NCBI RefSeq assembly: GCF_900109885.1
Contig: NZ_FOBS01000027.1
Coordinates: 1-43,643, forward strand
DNA from: Syntrophus gentianae
GTDB taxonomy: Bacteria; Desulfobacterota; Syntrophia; Syntrophales; Syntrophaceae
Length of the DNA: 43,643 bases
Reading direction: 5' to 3'
The notes under the pieces are model-generated. The model was not told the DNA's origin, did not search any database, and saw only the letters and a list, made by a program, of their open reading frames with translations. Positions 7,812 through 16,143 of this stretch are shown piece by piece (within the stretch, counting starts at the first letter, position 1; every line of letters begins with the position of its first letter). The translations under genes were made by a program, and so were the position numbers.

Positions 7812-9008
7812 ATGGATCTAAGCCTGAACGAAACTCAGCAAATGTATGTGAATACGGTCTCGCGCTTTGTTAAGAACGAGATTCTTCCCCATGCCCTGGA
7901 GATGGACCGGGGGCATGTCTTTCCTGTAGATATGCTGAAAAAAATCTGGGAAATGGGCATCATGAATATCTCCATCCCGGAGTCCATAAAAGGTTATAAC
8001 GTCGATGTGGTTTCCGCCGCCTTGATCATCCGGGAATTGTCCTATGGCGACTCCGGCGTCGCAACCTCCGCCATGTGCAATGACCTGGCGAACGTCGTCA
8101 TCGCCCAGCACGGATCGCAAGCTCAACAGGAAGCCTATCTGAAGCCCTTCGTCGATGCCCCGCTGGTCTCGGCTTTCTGCCTGACCGAACCGGCCGCCGG
8201 CTCGGACAACCTCTCCATGACCTCCTTCATTGCAAAACGCGACGACGGCAAATATGTTCTCAACGGATCGAAGTGCTTCATCACCAACGCCTCCTATGCC
8301 TCGCAATTCACCGTTTTCTGCAAGGTGGGAAAACCTTCCAGCCAGCTGATGGCCTGTGCGATCATCCCGGCCATCCCCGTTCCTCTGGACTCGGCCTCCC
8401 CCATCAAGGGTGTCCGGGAAATTCAGCTTCCCACTGGAGGGAAGATTATCGTGGGGAAACCCGAAGACAAACTGGGACAATGTCTGTCCAACACGGCCAG
8501 CGTGACCTTCGAGGACGTTATTCTCGAACCCGGCCAGATTATCGGCGACCGCCGGCTGGGCTTCAAATACGTCATCGATGTCCTTGATTTCGCCCGTCCC
8601 ATGATCGCCGCGATCGGCGTTGGCGTGGCAAAAAGGGCCTTTGACTTGACCTTGTCCTATGCGAAGGAGCGCAAGCTCTTCGGCCAGCGGCTCTGTGACA
8701 TTCCCGTCGCCCGGCAGACCCTCGTATCGATGTGGAAAAAGGTTGAACTTTCCGAATTGGCTCTGTTAAAATCCGCCCTCAAAATTATGGAAGACGCCCC
8801 CGATAAGGGGATTTATTCGTCCCTTGCAAAGAATTGCGCTGCAGAAGCCGCTCTTTTCTGCTGCAATGAGGGATTGCACCTTCACGGCGGCTACGGGTTC
8901 ACCAACGAGTACGAGATATCCAAACTCGTTCGTGACGTCCATATTATTGATATTTACGAAGGGACCCGCGAGGTTCAGGATATGATCATCGGGCGGGAGC
9001 TTGTATAA
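7812..9008 (+). CDS. Acyl-CoA (or acyl-ACP) dehydrogenase
   Basis: This 398-residue flavoprotein has the full acyl-CoA dehydrogenase fold: N-terminal helical domain, FCLTEPAAGSD flavin/substrate motif (about 137-147), beta domain and C-terminal helices. The catalytic base is the glutamate of IYEGTREVQ near the C terminus, as in short- and medium-chain enzymes, so it should be active. In this cluster it may introduce an alpha,beta double bond, oxidise a starter unit or act in reverse as an enoyl reductase, since no FabI/FabK/FabL is present. The choice cannot be made from sequence. It begins 56 bases after the transacylase. Confidence 0.92.
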   Translation: MDLSLNETQQMYVNTVSRFVKNEILPHALEMDRGHVFPVDMLKKIWEMGIMNISIPESIKGYNVDVVSAALIIRELSYGDSGVATSAMCNDLANVVIAQHGSQAQQEAYLKPFVDAPLVSAFCLTEPAAGSDNLSMTSFIAKRDDGKYVLNGSKCFITNASYASQFTVFCKVGKPSSQLMACAIIPAIPVPLDSASPIKGVREIQLPTGGKIIVGKPEDKLGQCLSNTASVTFEDVILEPGQIIGDRRLGFKYVIDVLDFARPMIAAIGVGVAKRAFDLTLSYAKERKLFGQRLCDIPVARQTLVSMWKKVELSELALLKSALKIMEDAPDKGIYSSLAKNCAAEAALFCCNEGLHLHGGYGFTNEYEISKLVRDVHIIDIYEGTREVQDMIIGRELV

Positions 9009-9011
9009 AGG

Positions 9012-9992
9012 ATGTTATATCTTCACGGCTTGGGTCATTTTCATCCTGAAAACGTCATCAGCAATTCCTTCCTGGAAGAACTGGACATCGGGACGAATGA
9101 AGAGTGGATCATGGATCGGGTAGGCATTATGACCCGCAGGACCGTCCTTTCCCTCGATTATATCCGGTCGACAAAAAACTCTGATCCGCGGGCGGCCCTC
9201 GAGGCATCAGAATACAACAACGCCCAGATCGGCGCCTTCTCGGCCCAGATGGCCCTGGAACGAGCCGGCCTCTCTACAGCAGACATCGGCATGGTCATCT
9301 CGGGAAGCTCCGCCTCGGATCATCTGACGCCGGTGGAAGCATCGACGATTGCCGCAGAGCTGAACATTGATGTACCCTGTCTGGATGTGAATTCGGCCTG
9401 CAGCAGCTTCGGCATGGACGTCCATGTCCTGAGCATGATGAAACCGGAGGCCCTCCCCCCCTTTGTGCTGATCGTCAACCCGGAAACCATGACGAAAAGC
9501 GTGGATTATTCGGATCGCAGCATCGCCGTTCTTTTCGGGGATGGAAGCGCCGCAGCGGTGGTTTCCAGTCGGGAACCCTCCCGGTCCGTTTTTCTTTCCA
9601 GTTTCTGTGATTCGAAACCCACGGCCTGGGAAAAGGTCGTGATTCCCCGGATGGGGTATTTTCGTCAGGATGGGCATGCGGTTCAGGGGTTCGCCATCCG
9701 CAAGACAACGGATTCGATCCGCACCCTGCAATCCGTCTATCCGGTCAACCGCTTTGTCGGTCATCAGGCAAATCTCGGGATGCTCCGCACCGCCTGCGAG
9801 CGCACCGGCATTGTCGAGGATCAGCACTGGCATAATGTGGAACATTTCGGCAACACGGGCTGCTCCGGCGCTCCCGCCGTTCTGAGTCAACATTGGCAGG
9901 ACCTGACGCCCGGTGATCATGTGGCGGTCTGCGTTGTGGGAGGCGGCCTCACATGGGTGCATACCCTGTTAAAAATTGAGGATTCATTATGA
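9012..9992 (+). CDS. 3-oxoacyl-ACP synthase III (FabH-like)
   Basis: This thiolase-fold enzyme probably primes chain synthesis by condensing an acyl-CoA with malonyl-ACP. The Cys-His-Asn triad is complete: C130 in NSACSSFG, H251 in GHQANLG and N281 in FGNTGCSG. Its length of 326 residues is normal for FabH. The N-terminal region lacks the usual FabH start motif, so it belongs to a divergent KAS III group whose starter unit is unknown. It starts three bases after the dehydrogenase stop and overlaps the next gene by ATGA, implying coupled translation. Confidence 0.88.
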   Translation: MLYLHGLGHFHPENVISNSFLEELDIGTNEEWIMDRVGIMTRRTVLSLDYIRSTKNSDPRAALEASEYNNAQIGAFSAQMALERAGLSTADIGMVISGSSASDHLTPVEASTIAAELNIDVPCLDVNSACSSFGMDVHVLSMMKPEALPPFVLIVNPETMTKSVDYSDRSIAVLFGDGSAAAVVSSREPSRSVFLSSFCDSKPTAWEKVVIPRMGYFRQDGHAVQGFAIRKTTDSIRTLQSVYPVNRFVGHQANLGMLRTACERTGIVEDQHWHNVEHFGNTGCSGAPAVLSQHWQDLTPGDHVAVCVVGGGLTWVHTLLKIEDSL

Positions 9993-10579
9993 CTTATGAG
10001 GAGTTTCGCGAACGCGGCAGCTTCAGCCTTGAAGATCTGCTGGCTTTCGCTTACGGCAATCTCGTGGAAAATCGTCCCGAAGGCTTTGAAGCCCGCCTTC
10101 CGGCACCGCCCTTTCTCATGCTGGATCGCATCCTGACGATCACCCACGAAGGTCGACAGGGCCGCATTGTAGCGGAACAGGATATTCGCCTGGATGCGTG
10201 GTATTTTCAGTGTCATTTCTCCGGAGATCCTATCCAGCCGGGATGCCTCTGCGTCGATGCCGTCTGGCAGTTGCTCGGTTTTTATTGCGTCTGGCGCGGG
10301 GCTTTAGGCGCCGGCAGAGCGCTCGGCTGCCAAAGCGTTTCCTTCAACGGCCAGATTCGGCCGTATAACCGTTGCGTTCGCTACGAAGTGGATATTCGCC
10401 GCTTTTCCCAGTTGAAAGATTCCGGGGCCAGCGTCGTCATCGGCGATGCGAAAATCTTCGTCGACAATGAATTGATCACGGAAATTACGAGGGCCCAATC
10501 CGGTGTTTTCAGCGGCATCGTTTACCCGGATTATCCAAAGCACTCCCACAATTCGGTGGGAGGAATCATTAGGAGTTAA
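9989..10579 (+). CDS. FabA-type 3-hydroxyacyl-ACP dehydratase/isomerase
   Basis: This hotdog-fold enzyme resembles E. coli FabA rather than FabZ. It shares APPFLMLDRI near residue 39, the block WYFQCHFSGDPIQPGC with catalytic H76, D90 as the partner acid, and the following WQLLGFY stretch. FabA enzymes dehydrate 3-hydroxyacyl-ACP and can isomerise trans-2 to cis-3 double bonds. The 196 residues include a short C-terminal extension. A separate FabZ-type gene lies two genes downstream, so the cluster has two dehydratases of different type. Isomerase activity is inferred from the family only. Confidence 0.88.
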   Translation: MTYEEFRERGSFSLEDLLAFAYGNLVENRPEGFEARLPAPPFLMLDRILTITHEGRQGRIVAEQDIRLDAWYFQCHFSGDPIQPGCLCVDAVWQLLGFYCVWRGALGAGRALGCQSVSFNGQIRPYNRCVRYEVDIRRFSQLKDSGASVVIGDAKIFVDNELITEITRAQSGVFSGIVYPDYPKHSHNSVGGIIRS

Positions 10580-10581
10580 CC

Positions 10582-11316
10582 ATGAGTTCAGACAAACCAG
10601 TGGCCATAGTGACAGGAGGCGGTACGGGAATTGGAGCCGCTTGTTCGAAAGTTCTTGCCCGTGATGGTTTCCGGGTGGGGATCAATTATATCGATATCGT
10701 CGAGGACTCGGCAAAAGCCGTTCTCGCGCAGATTGAAGACGGCTTTCTTCTCAAAGCGGACCTCACGGATGCGGACCAGATTGAATCCATGCTTGCGGAA
10801 ATCAAGGAAAAGGCCGGCCGTGTCGATGTGCTCCTCAATGCCGCCGGGATCTCCATCAACAAGGACATCAACAGCATGACGCTGGAGGATTTTGACTTGC
10901 AGCGGGCCATTGTCAGGGGAAGCTGGTATCTGACGAAACGGATTCTCCGTCTTTTCATGCTCCGGAAAAACAGCGGCCGCATTATCAACATTTCCAGTGT
11001 GGTCGGCCATTCCGGCAATAGCGGACAGATTCCCTACACGATGGAAAAAGCCGCATTGGACGCCTTCACAAAGTCGCTCTGCAAGGAACTGGCAGGGAGA
11101 AACATCCTGGTGAATTCCGTTGCGCCGGGATTCATTGACACCCCGATGACCCAGAATCTGCCCGAGGAAGTTAAAAAGCGCATTTTAGACAGTATTCCCC
11201 TGGGACGTCTCGGCGACCCCGAGGAAATTGCCGATGTGGTTTCCTTTCTGGCCTGCCGGGCTTCCTATATCTCAGGTACGGTGATTCATGTAAACGGAGG
11301 CCTTTATGGTGGTTGA
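10582..11316 (+). CDS. 3-oxoacyl-ACP reductase (FabG-like SDR)
   Basis: This NADPH-dependent short-chain dehydrogenase should reduce the 3-oxo group of the growing chain. The cofactor motif TGGGTGIG is at 11-18, NAAG at 86-89, and the catalytic S139, Y152 and K156 are all present. The length of 244 residues is normal. AGGAG precedes the ATG, and the 3' end overlaps the FabZ-type gene by 11 bases. It is the only ketoreductase in the window. Confidence 0.92.
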   Translation: MSSDKPVAIVTGGGTGIGAACSKVLARDGFRVGINYIDIVEDSAKAVLAQIEDGFLLKADLTDADQIESMLAEIKEKAGRVDVLLNAAGISINKDINSMTLEDFDLQRAIVRGSWYLTKRILRLFMLRKNSGRIINISSVVGHSGNSGQIPYTMEKAALDAFTKSLCKELAGRNILVNSVAPGFIDTPMTQNLPEEVKKRILDSIPLGRLGDPEEIADVVSFLACRASYISGTVIHVNGGLYGG

Positions 11317-11785
11317 TCAGGTGACGAAGGACCTCGTTCTGAACGCGGTTCCTCAGCAATACCCCTTTCGGTTCATCGATGAGATCATCGAACTCGACGA
11401 GAATCACATCGTGGGAGCCTACCGTTATCGTGAGGATGAATATTTTTATAAGGGGCACTTTCCGGATCGTCCGATTACCCCGGGAGTTATTCTTATCGAA
11501 ACCATGGCCCAGACCGGCGTCGTGGCCTTCGGACTCTATCTGACGATGCAGCAGAGGCATAATTCTCTTGAAGAGACCAGACAATTGACCACCCTTTTTA
11601 CGTTTGTAGAAAGTGTAGAATTCAACAATATTGTATCTCCCGGTGAACGGGTGATCATCCGCGGTGAAAAAATTTATTTTCGGAGAGGAAGCCTGAAAAC
11701 AAAGGTGAGCATGGAACGGGAAAACGGTGATAATGTCTGTTTTGGTGTGCTAGCCGGGGCGGGGGTTATGTTAAATGAAGCGTAG
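11306..11785 (+). CDS. FabZ-like 3-hydroxyacyl-ACP dehydratase
   Basis: This single-hotdog dehydratase of 159 residues carries YPFRFIDEI near the N terminus and the active-site block GHFPDRPITPGV with H51 and E65, the catalytic pair of FabZ. It differs from the neighbouring FabA-type enzyme, which has Asp instead of Glu. The ATG at 11306 sits behind ACGGAGG inside the end of the ketoreductase gene. Its own end overlaps the ketosynthase by 11 bases. It should dehydrate 3-hydroxyacyl-ACP without isomerisation. Confidence 0.9.
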   Translation: MVVDQVTKDLVLNAVPQQYPFRFIDEIIELDENHIVGAYRYREDEYFYKGHFPDRPITPGVILIETMAQTGVVAFGLYLTMQQRHNSLEETRQLTTLFTFVESVEFNNIVSPGERVIIRGEKIYFRRGSLKTKVSMERENGDNVCFGVLAGAGVMLNEA

Positions 11786-13052
11786 AGTCGTTATTACAGG
11801 AATGGGTGTCATTGCACCCAACGGTCATGGTTTAGAGGAATATGAAGCGGCCCTTCGCGAAGGCCGATCCGGCATCCGCTATATTCCGGAGTTGAAGGAG
11901 CTCAATTTTGCCTGCCAGGTCGGTGGAATCCCTCAAGGTGTTGAGGCGTTGCGCGAAAGTTATTTCGTCCCCGAACAACTGGTTTCGATGAATGAGAACA
12001 TCGGCTATGCGGCGATCTCCGCCATTGATGCCTGGAAGGATGCGGGACTCACCGTTCCTTCTTTCGATTCCGACGAGGTGGATTGGGATTCAGGGATCAT
12101 TGTCGGTTCCGGCATCGGGGGCATGGATACGATTGCCAATGTCGTGGTCCCCATGGTCAATGCCGGTAAAGTGAAGCGGATGGGCAGCAGCATCGTCGAA
12201 CAGGTCATGAACAGCGGAACCAGCGCCCGTGTCGGCGGCCTCCTGGCCCTCGGGAATCAGGTAACCTCCAATTCCTCGGCATGCAGCACCGGCAATGAAG
12301 CCATCTTTGAAGCGATGATGCGGATTCGCAATGGCTTGGCCAAGCGGATGCTGGCCGGTGGCACGGAAGGAGCTTCACCCCACATCTGGGCAGGCTTCGA
12401 TGCCATGCGGGTGCTCTCCAAGAAATTTAATGACAATCCCGAACAGGCATCCCGTCCGCTGAGCGCCTCGGCCGCCGGATTTGTTCCCGGCTCCGGGGGG
12501 GCCCTTCTTCTCCTGGAAGACCTGGAAACGGCTCAGGCCCGTGGCGCCCGCATTTATGCGGAATTGCTTGGAGGACACGTCAATTGCGGCGGACATCGAA
12601 TGGGAGGCTCCATGACGGCTCCCAATCCGGAAGGTGTCAAGAGGTGCATCCGCGCGGCTATTGCCGATGCAGCGATTTCCGCACAGGACATTGAGGCCAT
12701 CAACGGGCACCTCACGGCGACATTCGCTGATCCCTACGAGGTGAAGAACTGGACCGAGGCGCTGGAGCGGGGTCCGGAGACTTTTCCCTACATCCAATCC
12801 ACGAAATCCATGATCGGCCATTGTCTCGGTGCGGCGGGCGCCGTTGAATGCGTAGCCGTCGTGTTGGAGCTTTACAAGGGATTTCTCCATCCCTCCGTCA
12901 ACAGCTCGGATGTCCATCCGGATATTGCCGCTTTTTCCAAAAGCATTCCTCAGCAAGCCCTGGAATGCCCGGATCTGAAAATTATCGCCAAAGCCGGTTT
13001 CGGATTTGGCGATGTGAACAGTTGCTTGATTTTCAAGAAATGGGAAGAATAG
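11775..13052 (+). CDS. 3-oxoacyl-ACP synthase II-like ketosynthase
   Basis: This 425-residue elongating ketosynthase of the KAS I/II family has a complete Cys-His-His triad: C170 in SSACSTGNE, H312 in INGHLTATFAD and H349 in GHCLGAAGAVE. The motif around the first histidine departs from the usual NAHGTSTPLND, indicating a specialised clade. It differs clearly from the housekeeping FabF at 36446-37687. With the FabH-like enzyme it gives the cluster its own priming and elongation steps. Confidence 0.9.
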   Translation: MKRRVVITGMGVIAPNGHGLEEYEAALREGRSGIRYIPELKELNFACQVGGIPQGVEALRESYFVPEQLVSMNENIGYAAISAIDAWKDAGLTVPSFDSDEVDWDSGIIVGSGIGGMDTIANVVVPMVNAGKVKRMGSSIVEQVMNSGTSARVGGLLALGNQVTSNSSACSTGNEAIFEAMMRIRNGLAKRMLAGGTEGASPHIWAGFDAMRVLSKKFNDNPEQASRPLSASAAGFVPGSGGALLLLEDLETAQARGARIYAELLGGHVNCGGHRMGGSMTAPNPEGVKRCIRAAIADAAISAQDIEAINGHLTATFADPYEVKNWTEALERGPETFPYIQSTKSMIGHCLGAAGAVECVAVVLELYKGFLHPSVNSSDVHPDIAAFSKSIPQQALECPDLKIIAKAGFGFGDVNSCLIFKKWEE

Positions 13053-13091
13053 AATAAAAAATTAGAAATATCACTAATAAAGGAGTATAAA

Positions 13092-13340
13092 ATGGACGAA
13101 AAAAAGATTTTTGACGAGTTGATCAACATCCTGAGACTTTATGCAAAAGACCCTGCTCTTCTGGAGACAGCCACAAAGGATACGCATATTCTCAACGATC
13201 TCAAGGTCAACTCCGCACGGCTTGTGGACGTGATCATCAAATGTGAGGATGTCTTTGGAATCGAAATTGATGATGACGATGCCGACAAAATCCGGACCAT
13301 CGGAAATGCCATTGAAGTGGTTCAAAGCAAATTGTCCTAA
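13092..13340 (+). CDS. Acyl carrier protein, atypical
   Basis: An 82-residue acidic helical protein with the ACP pattern. The predicted phosphopantetheine serine is S41 in DLKVNSARLVD, where canonical ACPs have DSL. The change of the preceding Asp to Asn and the following Leu to Ala would alter recognition by a standard holo-ACP synthase, fitting the dedicated phosphopantetheinyl transferase encoded two genes downstream. AAAGGAG precedes the ATG. It would hold chains for all of the upstream enzymes. The housekeeping ACP at 37782-38024 keeps the normal ADSLD motif. Confidence 0.88.
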   Translation: MDEKKIFDELINILRLYAKDPALLETATKDTHILNDLKVNSARLVDVIIKCEDVFGIEIDDDDADKIRTIGNAIEVVQSKLS

Positions 13341-13350
13341 GGTTTTCTTC

Positions 13351-14172
13351 ATGAGCGAAACGGAAAAGAGTGCGCTTCATCTGCAATATTTTCTCGGAAG
13401 GATTGCTATCTTTATTCTGGGGCCGCTGATCTATCTTACGATACGGCTTGCCGGCTATCGTGTCCGGGATATTCGCAAGATTCGCCATAAATGCCACGAG
13501 CTCTTCAAAATCCATGAAGGGCCGTGGATCATTTGTGCAAATCATCTGACGATGATCGATTCCGCGATTCTGGCTTATGTCATTGCCCCGGTTCGCCGCT
13601 ACGTGTTTAATTACAAGATCCTCCCCTGGAACGTTCCGGAACGGGCCAATTTCCAGCGCAATCTCTTCCTCACGGTTCTCTGTTATCTGTCGAAATGCAT
13701 TCCCATCAGTCGCGGGGGTGATCGCCGGGAGGTCAAGTCCACACTGGAACAGTGTCTGAGTGTATTAAAGAGCGAACAGAATGTTCTCATTTTTCCGGAA
13801 GGTGGCCGTTCCCGGGTCGGACATGTGGACACGGAGAATTTCTCCTACGGGATCGGTCAATTGATCGAATCCTGCGAGGAATGCAAAGTGCTGTGCATCT
13901 ATCTCCGGGGAGATGGTCAGGAAACGTACAGCAATCTGCCCCGCTGGGGGGAGAAGTTTTCCGTGCGCATCGACGTCATTGAACCTGCCCCCACGGAGTT
14001 GACCGGTCGCCGGGCACATCGTCACTACGCAGCACAGTGCATTCAGCAGCTTGCCCTGATGGAGGAACAGCATTTTGCCTCACGTCGGCAACGACATCGT
14101 GGATCTGACACAATCCACTGCCAGAAAGAAGAGCAGGAATATTCGCTTTCTGAACCGCGTCTTCACGCCTGA
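13351..14172 (+). CDS. PlsC-like lysophospholipid/glycerol acyltransferase
   Basis: This 273-residue membrane-associated protein carries the LPLAT signatures N64-H65-x4-D70 (ANHLTMIDS) and FPEGGRSR (148-155). An N-terminal hydrophobic helix (about 15-33) should anchor it. It likely transfers the completed acyl chain from ACP to a lipid or glycerol acceptor; the acceptor is unknown. The ATG at 13351 follows the ACP stop by 10 bases. Its last 98 bases overlap the phosphopantetheinyl transferase in another frame, giving a basic tail (SRRQRHRGSD). Confidence 0.87.
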   Translation: MSETEKSALHLQYFLGRIAIFILGPLIYLTIRLAGYRVRDIRKIRHKCHELFKIHEGPWIICANHLTMIDSAILAYVIAPVRRYVFNYKILPWNVPERANFQRNLFLTVLCYLSKCIPISRGGDRREVKSTLEQCLSVLKSEQNVLIFPEGGRSRVGHVDTENFSYGIGQLIESCEECKVLCIYLRGDGQETYSNLPRWGEKFSVRIDVIEPAPTELTGRRAHRHYAAQCIQQLALMEEQHFASRRQRHRGSDTIHCQKEEQEYSLSEPRLHA

Positions 14173-14761
14173 GGAACAAAGTTTCATCCTGTCCTCACCG
14201 TTCCCCGATCTGAGACTCTGGTCCTGCTGGGCTGCGAAGGAAGCGGCTTATAAAGCCATCAGTAAGGCATACCCTGATATTCCCGCAATACCGAAGCTCT
14301 ACCCCGTCTCATTGGATTCCGGAAACTGCGGAAGTGACCTGAATAACTCTCCGAAGTTTCAAAGATCCCGCTTTCCTCGTCTATGCGCGGGTTTTGTAAT
14401 GACACCCGGAGGGAAGTGCTGGATTCAAATTGAATATTCCCATACCTACCTTCACTGTCTTGCCTTTACCGAAGCTCCGGATACGCTGAATTTCTCCCGA
14501 CATGTCCATTATCTTTATTCCTCTCTTCAGGATGTCCCCTCTCCCGAGGCCGAAGCGGTCCGGCTTGCAGCAAGGCTCCATCTTGCCGGACTGCTTTGCG
14601 AGAATTTCGAAGATCTGGAGATCTCCCGGCAGCAGAGAGGATCTTCACCGGCACCGCCCCGGGTCTTTTGCCGGGGCCAACGCCTGGATGTTGATATCAG
14701 CCTGAGCCACGACGGATTCTTTCTCGCCTGTTCCTGTCTCCTGCCCCCTCCCTCATTTTAG
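14075..14761 (+). CDS. 4'-phosphopantetheinyl transferase
   Basis: The enzyme converts apo-ACP to holo-ACP. In 228 residues it shows GNDIVD (5-10), with D7 and D10 as probable magnesium ligands, and the WAAKEAAYK block (52-60), the two diagnostic motifs of the AcpS/Sfp superfamily. The C-terminal part (VDISLSHDGFFLAC) repeats the VSxSH-type motif of two-lobed Sfp/HetI-like enzymes. Translation begins at TTG 14075, behind GGAGG, 98 bases inside the acyltransferase gene. It most likely serves the atypical ACP. Confidence 0.88.
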   Translation: MPHVGNDIVDLTQSTARKKSRNIRFLNRVFTPEEQSFILSSPFPDLRLWSCWAAKEAAYKAISKAYPDIPAIPKLYPVSLDSGNCGSDLNNSPKFQRSRFPRLCAGFVMTPGGKCWIQIEYSHTYLHCLAFTEAPDTLNFSRHVHYLYSSLQDVPSPEAEAVRLAARLHLAGLLCENFEDLEISRQQRGSSPAPPRVFCRGQRLDVDISLSHDGFFLACSCLLPPPSF

Positions 14762-14890
14762 TTTGCACGGCAGATTTTGGGATTTGCACTCCTTGTCTTC
14801 CTATGATAGTTTTTTATCTCACTGCATGTTCGATTGATGGAAGAAAGAAGACGAAGTTCATATCAAGGCACGCTGGATTGCGGAAGTTAA

Positions 14891-15676
14891 ATGGTCACCT
14901 TTATTGAAGGCATAGGCATAAGGACGTTAAAGGTCTGCCGTTCCGCATTCAATACACTTTTTTTCGCCTGGCGGGCAATTGTTCATCTCCTTGATCGTAG
15001 AACTTATAACAAGGCCACTCAACTGGTCATTATAATACAGTTATATTTTACGGCTGTTCAGATATTGCCCCTGTTCATTTATATTTCCGCTCTGATGGGC
15101 CTCTTAATGATGGGGATCGTCCTTGACTCCATCAAGCAACTCGGTATGACGGGATATCTGGGAAATATCCTGATGGGCTTTATCTTCACCGAGGTTTGCC
15201 CCTTTATGACGGTTCTGCTGCTGGCATTGCGCTCCGGAGCGGCAATCAACACGGAAGTGGCGGTTATGAAGGTCAGCAAGGAATTGGATGCCTTGAGTGT
15301 CTTCAACATCGACGCCTTCGATTATATCGTTGTCCCTAGAATTGTAAGCGGGATCATTTCCGTTGTTCTTCTCAACGGCATTTTTACCCTTGTGCTTCTG
15401 GCCAGCGGCGCCCTGTTCTCACGGATGATTTTCGGGCTGGGGTTCGACGCCTATCTCCATATTTTGGTCACTTCCGCTGAATTTTCGGACCTGGTGATCC
15501 TGATCCTGAAATGTGCGACCTTCGGGTTCTTTATCACCTTGATTCCAATCCATTATGGATTGACGGCATCGAATGAATTATCCAGCATCCCCATAGTCGT
15601 TTTGAACGGAATGAATAATGTCTTTATAGCCATCATCATCATCGAGGTCCTATCATTACTCCTAAGCTCCATTTAA
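14891..15676 (+). CDS. mlaE: MlaE-family lipid ABC transporter permease
   Basis: This 261-residue integral membrane protein matches the MlaE/YrbE family: an N-terminal amphipathic segment, five or so hydrophobic helices, the loop LALRSGAAINTEVAVMKVS (about residues 113-131) and the segment IPIHYGLTASNE. In MCE systems the permease dimer works with an ATPase and a hexameric MlaD to move lipids between inner membrane and periplasm. A 129-base gap separates it from the acyl-chain genes, but the direction and packing suggest one functional unit. GCGGAAG precedes the ATG. Confidence 0.9.
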   Translation: MVTFIEGIGIRTLKVCRSAFNTLFFAWRAIVHLLDRRTYNKATQLVIIIQLYFTAVQILPLFIYISALMGLLMMGIVLDSIKQLGMTGYLGNILMGFIFTEVCPFMTVLLLALRSGAAINTEVAVMKVSKELDALSVFNIDAFDYIVVPRIVSGIISVVLLNGIFTLVLLASGALFSRMIFGLGFDAYLHILVTSAEFSDLVILILKCATFGFFITLIPIHYGLTASNELSSIPIVVLNGMNNVFIAIIIIEVLSLLLSSI

Positions 15677-15759
15677 TATTATTTCAAGATGAGGATCGTC
15701 TTGCCGAGACCCTGTCGGGGCTGAAGGAAAGGCATCAGCGGAACCTGGGGCTTGTTTCC

Positions 15760-16143
15760 ATGGACATCCCTTTGATTTCCAACTTGAATGTATGGCAGAA
15801 TATTGCTCTAATACGGTTTTACCATTTCAATGAAAGCAGATTACCAGCGAGGAAAAGGGTACTGGGTCTTCTCAATCGTTTCCAGAAGATGGAAATTGCG
15901 GACTTGCGAATCGCGGCCTTGGACCATCGGGAGCGTTTTCTTGTCAAGCTGCTCCGGGCGGCGATGGTTCAGGATGCGCTTCTTGTGATTGATCGTCCTT
16001 TCCGGCTTGTTCCTGATCTCCCCGATGCGGAAATGATCGAAGACAGCCTGGCGCAGATTGATGAACTTTACACCTCCTGCCAGATTTTTGATTATGCATG
16101 GAATCGAAACAAGTATAGGATAAAAGATGTTTCGGAATATTGA
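15760..16143 (+). CDS. Degenerate MlaF-like ABC ATPase domain lacking catalytic motifs
   Basis: The protein aligns by eye with the C-terminal two thirds of MlaF. SNLNVWQNIAL corresponds to the post-Q-loop block. LDHRERFLVKLLRAAM aligns without gaps to the LSGG signature segment, and VIDRP (76-80) to the Walker B FDEP. There is no Walker A, the signature LSGG is LDHR, the catalytic Glu is Arg, and no H-loop is visible. The frame stays open upstream to 15619, so translation could begin at a non-ATG codon such as ATT 15655 inside mlaE. No Walker A is encoded there either. The frame is intact and overlaps mlaD by 17 bases, so it looks like a maintained pseudo-ATPase rather than a decayed gene. 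Confidence 0.7.
   Translation: MDIPLISNLNVWQNIALIRFYHFNESRLPARKRVLGLLNRFQKMEIADLRIAALDHRERFLVKLLRAAMVQDALLVIDRPFRLVPDLPDAEMIEDSLAQIDELYTSCQIFDYAWNRNKYRIKDVSEY

Noticed and set aside
6811-14761. Aryl polyene gene cluster
   Set aside because: No ammonia lyase, no aryl-CoA/ACP ligase and no paired chain-length-factor ketosynthase; FabD and acyl-CoA dehydrogenase are not part of that system.
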